64,000 nucleotides of DNA, taken from NCBI RefSeq assembly GCF_900105515.1, contig NZ_FNSY01000001.1:3472001-3536000 (forward strand). Direction: 5' to 3'. Source of the stretch: Streptomyces sp. 2131.1 (GTDB lineage: Bacteria > Actinomycetota > Actinomycetes > Streptomycetales > Streptomycetaceae). The notes beneath the pieces were generated by a model that saw nothing but the letters and a program-made list of their open reading frames with translations, did no database searches and was not told the DNA's origin. A program made the position numbers and the translations under genes. How positions within the stretch are numbered: the stretch's first letter is position 1; every line of letters starts with the position of its first letter. Shown piece by piece: positions 8,148 through 18,094 of the stretch.

Positions 8148-9437
8148 GTGATTGACCTTCGCCTGATTCGTGAGGACCCCGACCGTGTCCGCGCCTCCCA
8201 GCGCAACCGGGGAGAGGACGTCGCACTCGTCGACGCCCTGCTCTCCGCCGACGAACGGCGCAGGTCGTCCGGGGCCGCGTTCGACGAACTCCGTTCCGAG
8301 CAGAAGTCGCTCGGCAAGCTCATCCCCAAGGCCTCTCCCGAGGAGCGCGCCGAACTCCTGACCCGCGCCGAGCAGCTCAAGGCCGACGTCAGGGCGGCCG
8401 ACGCGGCCCAGGACGAGGCCGACGCGGAGACCAGGAACCTGCTGCTCCGGCTCGGCAACATCGTCCACCCGGACGTGCCGGTCGGCGGCGAGGAGGACTT
8501 CGTCGTCCTGGAAACGCACGGGACGATCCGCGACTTCGGCGCCGAGGGATTCGAGCCCAGGGACCACCTGGAGCTCGGCGAGGCCCTGGGCGCGATCGAC
8601 ATGGAACGCGGCGCCAAGGTCTCCGGCTCGCGCTTCTACTACCTGACGGGTGTGGGCGCGCTGCTGGAGCTCGCGCTCGTCAACGCGGCGATCGCCCAGG
8701 CCACCGAGGCCGGCTTCACGCCGATGCTGACTCCGACGCTGGTCCGCCCCCGCGCCATGGAGGGCACCGGCTTCCTCGGCCAGGCGGCGGAGGACGTCTA
8801 CCACCTGGACAAGGACGACCAGTACCTCGTCGGCACCTCCGAGGTACCGCTCGCCGCGTACCACATGGACGAGATCATCGACGCGGACAAGCTGCCGCTG
8901 CGCTACGCCGGCTACTCGTCCTGCTACCGCCGCGAGGCCGGGACGTACGGCAAGGACACCCGCGGCATCTTCCGGGTCCACCAGTTCACCAAGGTCGAGA
9001 TGTTCTCGTACGTCGACCCGGCGGACGCGGAAACCGAGCACCTGCGCCTGCTGGACTGGGAGAAGCAGTGGCTCACCGGCCTCGAGCTGCCCTTCCAGGT
9101 CATCGACGTCGCCAGTGGCGATCTGGGAGCATCGGCCATCAGGAAGTACGACTGCGAGGCGTGGATCCCGACCCAGGGCAAGTACCGCGAGCTCACGTCC
9201 GCGTCCAACTGCGGTGAGTTCCAGGCGCGCAGGCTCTCGGTCCGGATGCGCGAAAACCGCGACGGCAAGAAGGTCATGCAGCCCCTGGCCACGCTGAACG
9301 GCACGCTCTGCGCCGTCCCGCGCACCATCGTGGCGATCCTGGAGAACCACCAGCTGGCCGACGGTTCGGTGCGGGTGCCCGAGGTGCTCCGCCCCTACCT
9401 GGGCGGGCGCGAGATCCTGAAGCCGGTCGTCAAGTGA
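8148..9437 (+). CDS. serS: Seryl-tRNA synthetase
   Basis: The 429-residue class II synthetase charges tRNA-Ser. The N-terminal coiled-coil arm spans about residues 30-105. The class II core shows motif 2 (YRREAG...RGIFRVHQF) near 260-285 and motif 3 ([18 protein letters not shown]) near 380-400. The GTG at 8148 is preferred because of the leaderless -10 hexamer and because [11 protein letters not shown] follows directly, as in other SerRS proteins. Its TGA overlaps the GTG of the next gene (GTGA), so the HAD phosphatase is probably translationally coupled. Confidence 0.98.
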   Translation: MIDLRLIREDPDRVRASQRNRGEDVALVDALLSADERRRSSGAAFDELRSEQKSLGKLIPKASPEERAELLTRAEQLKADVRAADAAQDEADAETRNLLLRLGNIVHPDVPVGGEEDFVVLETHGTIRDFGAEGFEPRDHLELGEALGAIDMERGAKVSGSRFYYLTGVGALLELALVNAAIAQATEAGFTPMLTPTLVRPRAMEGTGFLGQAAEDVYHLDKDDQYLVGTSEVPLAAYHMDEIIDADKLPLRYAGYSSCYRREAGTYGKDTRGIFRVHQFTKVEMFSYVDPADAETEHLRLLDWEKQWLTGLELPFQVIDVASGDLGASAIRKYDCEAWIPTQGKYRELTSASNCGEFQARRLSVRMRENRDGKKVMQPLATLNGTLCAVPRTIVAILENHQLADGSVRVPEVLRPYLGGREILKPVVK

Positions 9438-10240
9438 CCTTTCCCTACAAGCTCGTAGCCACCGACCTCGACGGCACCCTGCTGCGCGACGACGACACCG
9501 TCTCCGCACGGACGCGCGAGGCCCTGGACGCCGCCGCCGCTGCCGGTGCGGCGCACATCGTCGTCACCGGACGCGCCGTCCCGTGGACCCGGCACATCCT
9601 GGACGACCTCGGCTACGAGGGCCTGGCCGTCTGCGCCCAGGGTGCGCAGGTCTACCACGCGGGTGAGGGCAGGCTGCTGACGTCGCTCACCCTGGACCGG
9701 CAGCTCGCCGGGCTCGCCCTGTCGAAGGTCGAGGCCGAGGTCGGTCCGCTGGCGCTGGCCGCGAGCCGTGACGGCCTCGACGGCGAGGTGCTGGTCGGGC
9801 CGGGCTACCGCGTTCAGGAGGGGCCGCACCCCGCCGTCTTCGTCCAGGACCCGGCCGAGATGTGGGCGGCTCCACTGAACAAGGTGTACCTACAGCATCC
9901 GGAGCTCGACGACGACGCACTGGCCAAGGCCGCACGGGCGGCGGTCGGGAATCTGGTGGACGTGGTCATGGCGGGCCCGGGGGTCGTGGAGATCCTTCCG
10001 CTGGGGCTGAGCAAGGCCACCGGCCTCTCGCTGGCGGCGCGCCGGCTGGGCGTGAAGGCGGCGGACACGATCGCCTTCGGCGACATGCCCAACGACATCC
10101 CGATGTTCGCCTGGGCCCGGCACGGTGTGGCCATGGCCAACGCCCACGACGATCTGAAGGCCGTCGCCCAGGAGACGACCGCGTCGAACGAGGACGACGG
10201 CATCGCCGTGGTGCTGGAGCGGCTGCTCCGCGAGTCGTAG
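9434..10240 (+). CDS. Cof-type HAD hydrolase
   Basis: The 268-residue protein carries the HAD motif I aspartates in DLDGTLL (about residues 10-16), the motif II region VTGRA and the motif [11 protein letters not shown] near residue 215. This is the Cof/YbjI subfamily of cytosolic sugar-phosphate or nucleotide phosphatases; the substrate cannot be told from sequence. It overlaps serS by four bases, is its obvious operon partner, and is followed by a strong terminator. A related HAD is encoded at 20756. Confidence 0.93.
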   Translation: MTFPYKLVATDLDGTLLRDDDTVSARTREALDAAAAAGAAHIVVTGRAVPWTRHILDDLGYEGLAVCAQGAQVYHAGEGRLLTSLTLDRQLAGLALSKVEAEVGPLALAASRDGLDGEVLVGPGYRVQEGPHPAVFVQDPAEMWAAPLNKVYLQHPELDDDALAKAARAAVGNLVDVVMAGPGVVEILPLGLSKATGLSLAARRLGVKAADTIAFGDMPNDIPMFAWARHGVAMANAHDDLKAVAQETTASNEDDGIAVVLERLLRES

Positions 10241-10260
10241 ACCGTCCGCTCTCCGCACGC

Positions 10261-10301
10261 GGCTCAGGGACCGGGGCGCCGCCTCGGTCCCTGAGCCTTT
10301 T
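10261..10301 (+). terminator. Rho-independent terminator after serS-HAD
   Basis: Perfect 13-bp arms GGCTCAGGGACCG (10261-10273) and CGGTCCCTGAGCC (10285-10297) are followed by TTTT. Confidence 0.88.
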
Positions 10302-10320
10302 CCACGTCTGCCGGGCCTGA

Positions 10321-11013
10321 TCAGCGCTGGTTGCGCCGGTTCAGCTCCTTCAGGTTGCGCGCGAGTGCGTCCATGCGCCCATCGAGCCGGCCGACGTCCT
10401 CGGTCACCCCGCTCAGCCGTACGCTCATGGCGCCGACGACCTGGTGGGTCGCCTCCAGCCTGCGGTCGAGGCTGTCGAGCCGATGCGACATGCGGTTGAG
10501 GACCGGGCCCAGCTCCTGGAGCGCGATGCCCACGCCTGCCAGATGGCTCTCGACCCGGGTGACGCGGTGTTCGAGCGACGCGTACCCGGCGCGCAGGTCC
10601 TGCTCGGCGTCGAGCAGATACGTACGCACGCACCGCGCGACGTCGCTGTCGCGAAGAAGCATGGCGACGTTGAGCACGGTCCGGCGGGTGAAGAGACGGA
10701 GCTGAGTGGCCGCCTGTGGATAACTTCCGGCATCCTCACCACCCCATAGCGACAGCATGTCGCTATGGAAGTCTCGCAGATCAGAGCCTCGCAGCACCCG
10801 CATTCCGTTTTCCAGAAGCTCGCTGTGGTGCCGGTCGGCCAGCCTCCTGACCGCCCTTGTGGATACTTCGAAGTAACGAGCCACGTCCTCTGTGCGAAGG
10901 TGAACCCCATCCGGGAGCATGACAAGGCATTTCACCTTGTCCAGGACGTCGACGCGCCCCATCTGTTCGACGCGCAGTGCGCGTGATTCGAGCAAGGCGA
11001 CTTCCGTCGGCAT
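10321..11013 (-). CDS. Putative HTH protein with C-terminal coiled coil, function unknown
   Basis: The 230-residue product is not a family I can name. Residues about 22-70 (VDVLDKVKCL...LRTEDVARYFEVSTRAVRRLADRH) read as a winged or phage-type helix-turn-helix, and the following LRGSDLRDF resembles antirepressor-like DNA-binding proteins. The middle (LRLFTRRTVLNVAMLLRDSDVARCVRTYLLDAEQ) is conserved-looking. The last 90 residues form a heptad-like coiled coil (RLDSLDRRLEATHQVV...). It lies alone between two terminators. The TTACGCGTAA palindrome in its upstream region could be an operator. DnaA-like boxes TGTGGATAA (10715-10723) and TGTGGATAC (10859-10867) fall inside it. Confidence 0.75.
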   Translation of the reverse strand: MPTEVALLESRALRVEQMGRVDVLDKVKCLVMLPDGVHLRTEDVARYFEVSTRAVRRLADRHHSELLENGMRVLRGSDLRDFHSDMLSLWGGEDAGSYPQAATQLRLFTRRTVLNVAMLLRDSDVARCVRTYLLDAEQDLRAGYASLEHRVTRVESHLAGVGIALQELGPVLNRMSHRLDSLDRRLEATHQVVGAMSVRLSGVTEDVGRLDGRMDALARNLKELNRRNQR

Positions 11014-11223
11014 GAGCTGCCTTCCGTTCGTGAAGAGCTGCGCGGAAATGGACAGCCCTCTCCCCGGGCTTCAGGGGCGGAGGACGCTCACGGTTGCCAC
11101 TCACTCAAGGAACCGACCGGCGGGTATTCCCTCGCCGCATCGGCCATCTGCTCTTTCACGAACGCTACGACGCCACGGATTCCAGTTGCCTCCACGCACC
11201 GTGAACAACGCACCGATAAACGT

Positions 11224-11243
11224 ACAGTTACGCGTAAGACTGT
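11224..11243. promoter_or_regulatory. Candidate operator upstream of the HTH/coiled-coil gene
   Basis: A perfect TTACGCGTAA palindrome (11228-11237) is flanked by ACAG (11224-11227) and ACTGT (11239-11243). It lies about 210 bp upstream of the leftward gene starting at 11013 and beside the ABC-operon terminator. Confidence 0.35.
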
Positions 11244-11250
11244 CCGACAT

Positions 11251-11286
11251 GTGAAAACCCCCGGCTGAACGGCCGGGGGCTTTCAC
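11251..11286 (-). terminator. Terminator hairpin of the ABC transporter operon
   Basis: GTGAAA + CCCCCGGC (11251-11265) pairs with GCCGGGGG + TTTCAC (11272-11286) around a six-base loop. It lies 15 bp past the stop of the last operon gene at 11302. Confidence 0.85.
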
Positions 11287-11301
11287 AGGGATGGACGGGT
11301 C

Positions 11302-12021
11302 TCACTCCTCGCCGGCGAGCTTCAGCGTGCGCAGCTTCTGCCCCGCGTACCAGGTCGCCGCCACGGTGACCACGGCCAGCAGGACCGTCGCGAGCGGCAG
11401 GCCCACGTCCGAGGTGATCGCGCCGTTGCCGCCGGTCTTCTCCGCCAGCGCGAGCGACCACTGCTGCACGCTGAGGGTGCGCGCACCCGGCACCAGGCTG
11501 CCGAACAGGGCCTCCCACACCAGCGCGTAGACGAGACCCAGCACCACCGCGTGCCGGCTGACCGTGCCCAGCAGCAGGAACAGCGCGCTGTAGGCGATGG
11601 AGGCGACCAGGGCGGCGATCGTGTACGCCACCGCGATCTGCTGGCCGTTGCCGTTCAGGGTCAGACCGGCGAGCAGCGTCGGGACCGCCGAGAACACCAT
11701 GGTCACCGCGATCGCGACGATCAGCTTGGTGAAGATGATGGTCGGGCGGCTCACCGGCTTGGCCAGCAGGTAGACGATCGAGCCGTCGTCGATCTCCGGG
11801 CCGATGGCGCCCGTACCGGCGATCACACCGATCAGCGGCACCATGGTGGCGATGGCGAATCCGCCCAGCACGTCCGAGGCCACCTGGTCGTCGGCCCCCG
11901 CGAACATCCGTACCGCGACCGCGATGACGATCAGCAGTGCGGGCAGGACGAAGAGGATGGCGGCGCGGCGCCGGCCGAGCAGCGCCCGGTAGGTGAGCCG
12001 GGCGACTGTGGGGTCGTACAT
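11302..12021 (-). CDS. ABC-2 type transporter permease
   Basis: The 239-residue membrane protein has about six hydrophobic segments, starting with a helix near residues 18-36 (AILFVLPALLIVIAVAVRMF), and a short cytoplasmic motif DDGSIVYLLAKPVSRPTI typical of ABC-2 permeases. It is the last of four genes transcribed leftwards (ATPase, permease, ATPase, permease), 23 bp after the second ATPase. Such modules export drugs, lipids or peptides or affect the envelope; the substrate is unknown. It is followed by a strong hairpin terminator. Confidence 0.9.
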   Translation of the reverse strand: MYDPTVARLTYRALLGRRRAAILFVLPALLIVIAVAVRMFAGADDQVASDVLGGFAIATMVPLIGVIAGTGAIGPEIDDGSIVYLLAKPVSRPTIIFTKLIVAIAVTMVFSAVPTLLAGLTLNGNGQQIAVAYTIAALVASIAYSALFLLLGTVSRHAVVLGLVYALVWEALFGSLVPGARTLSVQQWSLALAEKTGGNGAITSDVGLPLATVLLAVVTVAATWYAGQKLRTLKLAGEE

Positions 12022-12044
12022 GACGTCACAGCTCCTTGTCGGCC

Positions 12045-12952
<908 letters not shown>

Positions 12953-12956
<4 letters not shown>

Positions 12957-13861
12957 AGCCCGACCCTCCGGTAGCGGCGCATCAGCACGGCGTACGAGCC
13001 GGCGATCAGCGCGAGAACAACGAGCAGATAGACGACACCGATACCGGCGCCCGGCCCGTTCCCACCGGGGAAGGCCGAGGTGGCCCCGAGGAACGCGGTC
13101 TGCACCCCGTCGATCAGCGTGATCGGTGAGAAGAGCCCGAGATACGGCACCGCGCCCTCGGAGCCGGTCGACCAGGCGATGCCCTGGACGGTGGTGACCG
13201 CGCCGTACGTGATCGTCAGCAGGGCGATGACCGCCGCGACGCCGAAGCCGCGGCGGGGCGTCAGCGCGGCCATTACGAGACCGAGGCCGGCGAAGAGCAC
13301 GGAGAGCAGCAGCACGGACACCATCCCCTGGGCGAACCACTTGGTCTGGTCGCCGAAGTCGAACTTCCCCAGCAGCGCGCCGATGTAGAGGATCACGACC
13401 GGCGCACCCGTAAGGACGAAGACCGCGGAGGCCATGGCGGCGAACTTGGCGAGGACGTAGTCCCCGTGCTCGATCGGCCGCGAGAAGTAGAGCGGTACGG
13501 TCTTGAACCGCAGGTCCCTGGAGACCGCCTGCGGTGCCTGGGCGGCGATGAACAGACCGATGACTGCCTGCAGGTAGATCGCGAACGACGTGTACTTGAT
13601 CGGAAGTTTCGTCGTCCCCGGTGCGGCAATGGCGACGGCGACGATGATCGCCGCAACGAGGCACATCACACCGAACAGCAGCATGGGCAGCACCTTGGAC
13701 TTGGCCGAGCGGCCGAGCCCGAAGGAGCCCCGCAGGGTCTGCGAGTACAGCGAGCGGCGGGCGTAGGCGCGGCCGAGCCGCGGGCCGTCGTAGGCGCGGT
13801 AGCCGATGTTGTGGATCCGGGAGGTCTCGCTCCCGGCCGCGGCGCCGGTCTCAGTGCTCAT
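12953..13861 (-). CDS. ABC-2 type transporter permease
   Basis: The 302-residue membrane protein opens with a cytoplasmic N-terminus (IHNIGYRAYDGPRLGR) found in many Streptomyces ABC-2 permeases. About six membrane helices follow. The sequence DLRFKTVPLYFSRPIEHGDYVLAKF marks the cytoplasmic coupling segment. It overlaps the upstream ATPase stop by four bases (ATGA) and the downstream ATPase start by four bases (GTGA), so the three are translationally coupled. Confidence 0.93.
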
Positions 13862-14865
13862 CGCGTCCGCTCCCCCTTCTGCAGTACGGGTCCGGCCGGC
13901 ACGGCCGCGGGCCGCGCCTCGTCGCTGCGGAACACCTCGGCGATGTGGTGACGGCGCTGTTCCATCCGTACGAGGCCGAGTCCGAGCCCCGCGACGCTGT
14001 CGCGCACCAGGTCGTACGTCTCCTCGCCGGTCGCCTCGACCAGCAGGATGTGGCCGGCGCCGGGCAGCCCCTGCGTGTCCAGTCCGTCCAGCCCGACGAG
14101 TTTGACGCCCGCCTCGGTGAGGGAACGGCGCAGGGCGCCCGTGCCGTCGGGGTGGGTGTCGCTGTCGGTGACCTCGACCGCGAGCGTCGTGGTGGTCTGA
14201 GTGAAGTCACTGGTGGAGCTGGAGCGCAGCAGCGTGCCGCCGTCGATGACGACGACGTGGTCGCAGGTGCGTTCCAGCTCGCCGAGCAGGTGCGAGGTGA
14301 CCAGGACCGAGATGCCGAAGTCGGTGTGGATGCGGCGGATGAGACCGAGCATCTCGTCGCGCCCGACGGGATCGAGTCCGTTGGTCGGCTCGTCGAGCAG
14401 GACCAGCTGCGGGTCGTGGACCAGCGCCTGGGCGAGCTTCACCCGCTGCTTCATGCCCGTCGAGTAGCCGCCGATGGGGCGGTAGCGCTCCTCGTACAGG
14501 CCGACGTGGCGCAGGGTGTCCGCGGTCCGCTCGCGGGCGGCGGTGGGCGGCAGCCCGGACATGCGCGCCATGTGGACGACGAACTCGGTGGCCGAGACGT
14601 CGGGCGGCAGGCAGTCGTGCTCCGGCATGTAGCCGACCCGCTCGCGGATGGCGGCGCCGCTGGTCGAGACGTCGAGCCCGAGCACTGCGGCCCGGCCCTC
14701 GGTCGCGGGCGACAGACCCAGCAGGATCTTGATCAACGTGGACTTGCCGGCCCCGTTGGCACCCACGAGCCCGGTCACACCCGGGCCGATGTCCAAGGAG
14801 AGCCGGTCGAGCGCGGTCACCCGGGGGAACCGTTTGCTCAGGCCTTCGGCAGCGATGACATTCAC
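13858..14865 (-). CDS. ABC transporter ATP-binding protein, first gene of the exporter operon
   Basis: The 335-residue ATPase starts at GTG 14865 (MNVIAAEGLSKRFPRVTALDRL). Walker A is GANGAGKST, the signature is YSTGMKQR and Walker B is LVLLDEPTNGLDP. A C-terminal domain of about 100 residues follows. The start is supported by the NBD-like opening and by TACCGT seven bases upstream, which suggests a leaderless transcript; the open frame runs further upstream into non-coding-like sequence. The two ATPases of this operon are clearly related and may form a heterodimer. Confidence 0.93.
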   Translation of the reverse strand: MNVIAAEGLSKRFPRVTALDRLSLDIGPGVTGLVGANGAGKSTLIKILLGLSPATEGRAAVLGLDVSTSGAAIRERVGYMPEHDCLPPDVSATEFVVHMARMSGLPPTAARERTADTLRHVGLYEERYRPIGGYSTGMKQRVKLAQALVHDPQLVLLDEPTNGLDPVGRDEMLGLIRRIHTDFGISVLVTSHLLGELERTCDHVVVIDGGTLLRSSSTSDFTQTTTTLAVEVTDSDTHPDGTGALRRSLTEAGVKLVGLDGLDTQGLPGAGHILLVEATGEETYDLVRDSVAGLGLGLVRMEQRRHHIAEVFRSDEARPAAVPAGPVLQKGERTR

Positions 14866-15184
14866 AGGTTCGACGGTAGTGGCGCGGACCACAGCGGTCG
14901 TCAGACCTGACGGTTGGATCGACGTCAGACTCCAGTTGTAGGGGACCCGTAAGGGGACCTCAGGAAGGACTACCCGGAAGACCCGTCGAAAGCCGCCGCG
15001 GCCTGCACGGAGAGTTGTCCACAGGCCATGCACACCCCTTGACGCAGCCGCCGGTCATTGTCACATTCATCAGTGTCACGTTACGAGCACGTACCGCACA
15101 CGGCAGGGGACGGACGGTCGCATGGCGTCACGAGGAGAGAACCAACGGCCCGCGGACACCGGGGAGTCCGGAGGGAGAGGCGGA
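14866..15184. promoter_or_regulatory. Divergent promoter region, ABC operon and EphD-like gene
   Basis: No gene is seen here. It holds an inverted repeat CTGACG (14907-14912)/CGTCAG (14923-14928), two direct copies of AGGGGACC (14940-14947 and 14952-14959) and one exact DnaA box TTGTCCACA (15015-15023). TACCGT lies seven bases upstream of the leftward GTG at 14865 as a possible leaderless -10. Confidence 0.45.
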
Positions 15185-16963
15185 GTGCGTCTGCGTGACC
15201 TGCCGGGGGCGCGCGAGCGCCGGGTGGCCACGGGCGGCATCGAACTGTGCGTGGTCGAGCTGGGGGACGCCGAGCGGCCGACGCTCGTGCTCGTGCACGG
15301 TTATCCGGACAGCAAGGAGGTCTGGACCCAGGTCGCCGCGCGGCTGGCCGAGAAGTGGCACGTCGTGCTGTACGACGTGCGCGGCCACGGCGCCTCGACG
15401 GCCCCCAAGCCCCTGCGCGGCGGCTTCACGCTGGAGAAGCTGACCGACGACTTCCTGGCCGTGGCCGACGCGGTGAGTCCGGACCGCCCGGTGCACGTCG
15501 TGGGGCACGACTGGGGTTCGGTGCAGTCCTGGGAGTTCGCCACGGTCGCCCGCACGGAGGGCCGCATCGCGTCCTTCACCTCGATGTCCGGCCCGTCCCT
15601 GGACCACTTCGGCCACTGGATCAAGCGCCGAGTGAACCGCCCCACCCCGCGCCGGGTGGGCCAGCTGCTCGGCCAGGGTGCCAAGTCCTGGTACGTGTAC
15701 ATGCTGCACACCCCGGTCCTGCCCGAGCTGGCCTGGCGCGGACCGCTCGGCAAGCGCTGGCCGGGCATCCTGGAGCGGCTGGAGAAGGTGCCCCAGGGCG
15801 ACTACCCGACGTCCTCGCTGCCCAACGACGCCGCGCACGGGGCCTGGCTCTACCGGGACAACGTGCGCGCCCGGCTGCGCAGGCCGCGCGACGACGCGTA
15901 CGCGCACGTGCCGGTGCAGCTGATCACGCCGACCGGTGACGTGTTCCTCTCGGAGAGGCTCTACGACGAACTCGAACACTGGGTGCCGCAGTTGACCCGC
16001 CGCGCACTCCCGGCCAAGCACTGGGTTCCGCGCACCCGGCCGGACCAGCTGGCTTCCTGGATCGACGAGTTCGTGACGGCCACCGAGGCGTCCCGGGAGA
16101 CGGGCGCTCCGGTGGAGGCCCGGCCGCAGGGGCGGTACGCGGAGCGGTTCAGCGGCCAGCTCGTGCTGATCACGGGTGCCGCGGGCGGGATAGGGCGGGC
16201 CACGGCCCTGGCCTTCGCCGAGGCGGGGGCCAGAGTGGTCGCCGTCGACCGGAACGCCGAGGGCGCCGAGCGGACCGCGGAGTCGGCCCGGCAGGCCGGG
16301 GCGCCCGAGGCCTGGGCGGAGGCCGTGGACGTGAGCGACGAGCAGGCCATGGAGAAGCTCGCCGCCCGGGTGGCCGCCGAGTACGGGGTCGTGGACGTGC
16401 TGGTCAACAACGCGGGCATCGGGCTGTCCGGCCCGTTCCTGGACACCACCTCCGAGGACTGGAGGAACGTCCTCGACGTGAACCTGTGGGGGGTCATCCA
16501 CGGCTGCCGCCTCTTCGGCCGGCAGATGGCGGAGCGCGGCCAGGGCGGCCACATCGTCAACACCGCCTCGGCAGCGGCCTTCCAGCCGTCCCGTGCGCTG
16601 CCCGCGTACAGCACGTCGAAGGCGGCCGTCCTGATGCTCAGCGAGTGCCTGCGGGCCGAGCTGGCCGAGAAGTCGATCGGGGTCAGCGCGATCTGCCCCG
16701 GCATCGTCAACACCGAAATCACGTCCACCGCACGGTTCGTGGGGACGGACGCGGCGGAGGAGCAGCGGCTGCGCAAACGGGCGGGCAAGTTCTACGGTGC
16801 CCGGAACTACCCGCCGGAGAAGGTCGCGGCCGCGGTTCTCCGGGCGGTGGTGCGCAACCAGGCCGTCGTCCCGGTGACGCCGGAGGCCCACACAGCGCGC
16901 TTCCTCTCCCGCGTCGGTCCCGGCGTGCTGCGGGGCGTCGCCCGGCTGAAGCCGCCGCTGTGA
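15185..16963 (+). CDS. Alpha/beta hydrolase-SDR fusion (EphD-like)
   Basis: From GTG 15185 the product is 592 residues, the length I recall for mycobacterial EphD; this start has a strong purine-rich ribosome site (GGAGGGAGAGG), whereas the in-frame ATG at 15122 lacks one. Residues about 1-300 form an alpha/beta hydrolase of the epoxide-hydrolase type, with HGYPDS as oxyanion motif and Asp109 in GHDWG as nucleophile. From about 325 an SDR domain follows, with TGAAGGIGRAT for NAD(P), NNAG, and YSTSK near 474 as catalytic Tyr-Lys. The two activities probably act in turn on one lipid or aromatic substrate. A MerR gene overlaps its stop. Confidence 0.9.
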   Translation: MRLRDLPGARERRVATGGIELCVVELGDAERPTLVLVHGYPDSKEVWTQVAARLAEKWHVVLYDVRGHGASTAPKPLRGGFTLEKLTDDFLAVADAVSPDRPVHVVGHDWGSVQSWEFATVARTEGRIASFTSMSGPSLDHFGHWIKRRVNRPTPRRVGQLLGQGAKSWYVYMLHTPVLPELAWRGPLGKRWPGILERLEKVPQGDYPTSSLPNDAAHGAWLYRDNVRARLRRPRDDAYAHVPVQLITPTGDVFLSERLYDELEHWVPQLTRRALPAKHWVPRTRPDQLASWIDEFVTATEASRETGAPVEARPQGRYAERFSGQLVLITGAAGGIGRATALAFAEAGARVVAVDRNAEGAERTAESARQAGAPEAWAEAVDVSDEQAMEKLAARVAAEYGVVDVLVNNAGIGLSGPFLDTTSEDWRNVLDVNLWGVIHGCRLFGRQMAERGQGGHIVNTASAAAFQPSRALPAYSTSKAAVLMLSECLRAELAEKSIGVSAICPGIVNTEITSTARFVGTDAAEEQRLRKRAGKFYGARNYPPEKVAAAVLRAVVRNQAVVPVTPEAHTARFLSRVGPGVLRGVARLKPPL

Positions 16964-17922
16964 GCCGGGCCGGGTCCGGGGACGGCGCCCGCCCTCCGTC
17001 CGGGGGGCGGAGCGCTGCCGAGTACCGGATCGATGGCCTGGCGCAGGCCAGCGGCGCCACGGTCCGCACGATCCGCGCCTACCAGGACCGCGGGCTGCTG
17101 CCCGCCCCGGAGCGGCGGGGGCGCGCCAACGTGTACGGGGATGCTCATCTCACCCGGCTCCGCCGGATCGCCGATCTCCTCGACCGGGGCTACACCCTGG
17201 CCAGCATCAAGGAGTTGCTGGACGCCTGGGACGCGGGGCGCGGCCTCGGCGGGGTGCTCGGGCTCGTCGCCGAGGTGCACGGCCCCTGGACCGACGAACG
17301 GGCCGACCGCATCAGCAGAGCCCAACTGGTCGCCAGGTTCGAGGGTGTCACCGACGAACAGGCCATCGCGGAGGCAGTGGAGCTGGGCGTCCTCGAACCC
17401 GTCCCCGGAGAGGACGAGTTCGTCGTCCCGAGCCCGCAGGAGCTGGCGGTGGCCGTCGAGTTGTCCGAGGCGGGCGTGCCGCTATCCGCAATCGCCGCAC
17501 AGCTCAGGGAGGTTCGCGGTCAGGTCGAGCAGATAGCCTCCCGGTTCCTGGAGTTCACTACCGAGCATGTCTTCGCGCGATGGCTCGGTCACCGTCCACC
17601 CAGCGACGCGGACGCGGCCGATGCGGCGTCGATGGTGCGACGGCTGCGACCGCTCGCCCAACAGACGGTCGACGCGGAACTCGCGCGTGCGATGCGGCTG
17701 TTCGCCACTCGCCACCTGGAGGAGCACCTCACCGCGGACGGGCCTTACACGCCTGGCTCCGTCGACGTTCCGGAGGTGTCCGTCGCATTGCCGGCCGCCA
17801 CGATCGAGGCTGTGGAGAAGTTGGTTGGCAGCGACCATGTCGCCGCCTTCGTCACGGCTGCGGCGCAACGAGAGGTCCACAAGAGGGCGTTGGATGCGCT
17901 GACTCCATCTCCGCGCGAATAG
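16960..17922 (+). CDS. MerR-family transcriptional regulator
   Basis: The 320-residue regulator starts at GTG 16960, overlapping the EphD-like stop (GTGA). The MerR winged helix (YRIDGLAQASGATVRTIRAYQDRGLLPAP...) occupies about residues 20-90, with TLASIKELL in the expected place. The C-terminal 220 residues are helical and lack an obvious Cys metal site or a known ligand domain. Translational coupling suggests it regulates the hydrolase-SDR gene, but no target site is recognised. The following intergenic region carries a DnaA-box cluster. Confidence 0.9.
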   Translation: MSRAGSGDGARPPSGGRSAAEYRIDGLAQASGATVRTIRAYQDRGLLPAPERRGRANVYGDAHLTRLRRIADLLDRGYTLASIKELLDAWDAGRGLGGVLGLVAEVHGPWTDERADRISRAQLVARFEGVTDEQAIAEAVELGVLEPVPGEDEFVVPSPQELAVAVELSEAGVPLSAIAAQLREVRGQVEQIASRFLEFTTEHVFARWLGHRPPSDADAADAASMVRRLRPLAQQTVDAELARAMRLFATRHLEEHLTADGPYTPGSVDVPEVSVALPAATIEAVEKLVGSDHVAAFVTAAAQREVHKRALDALTPSPRE

Positions 17923-17958
17923 GCCAAAATTGAGCAAACCGCCTATTTCGCAAGTCGC

Positions 17959-18012
17959 TTGTCCACAGAATTGCCAATCAACCTGTGGATAAGTCGAGTT
18001 GGCTGTGGATCA
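17959..18012. other. DnaA-box cluster upstream of kptA
   Basis: Three boxes lie within 54 bp: TTGTCCACA (17959-17967), TGTGGATAA (17984-17992) and TGTGGATCA (18004-18012, one mismatch). The first is the exact Streptomyces consensus. They lie between the MerR stop (17922) and the kptA start (18095). Confidence 0.6.
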
Positions 18013-18094
18013 AACCTCTGAGCGACAATCGTTCCGGTGGAGTCCGGACGAAAATGCGGATGCAGCCGGATCATGTCAGGGGCACGCTGAGGAC

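Noticed and set aside
17999..18094. Longer N-terminus for KptA from 17999
   Set aside because: The extension crosses the DnaA boxes; the family begins at the MDERR methionine at 18095.
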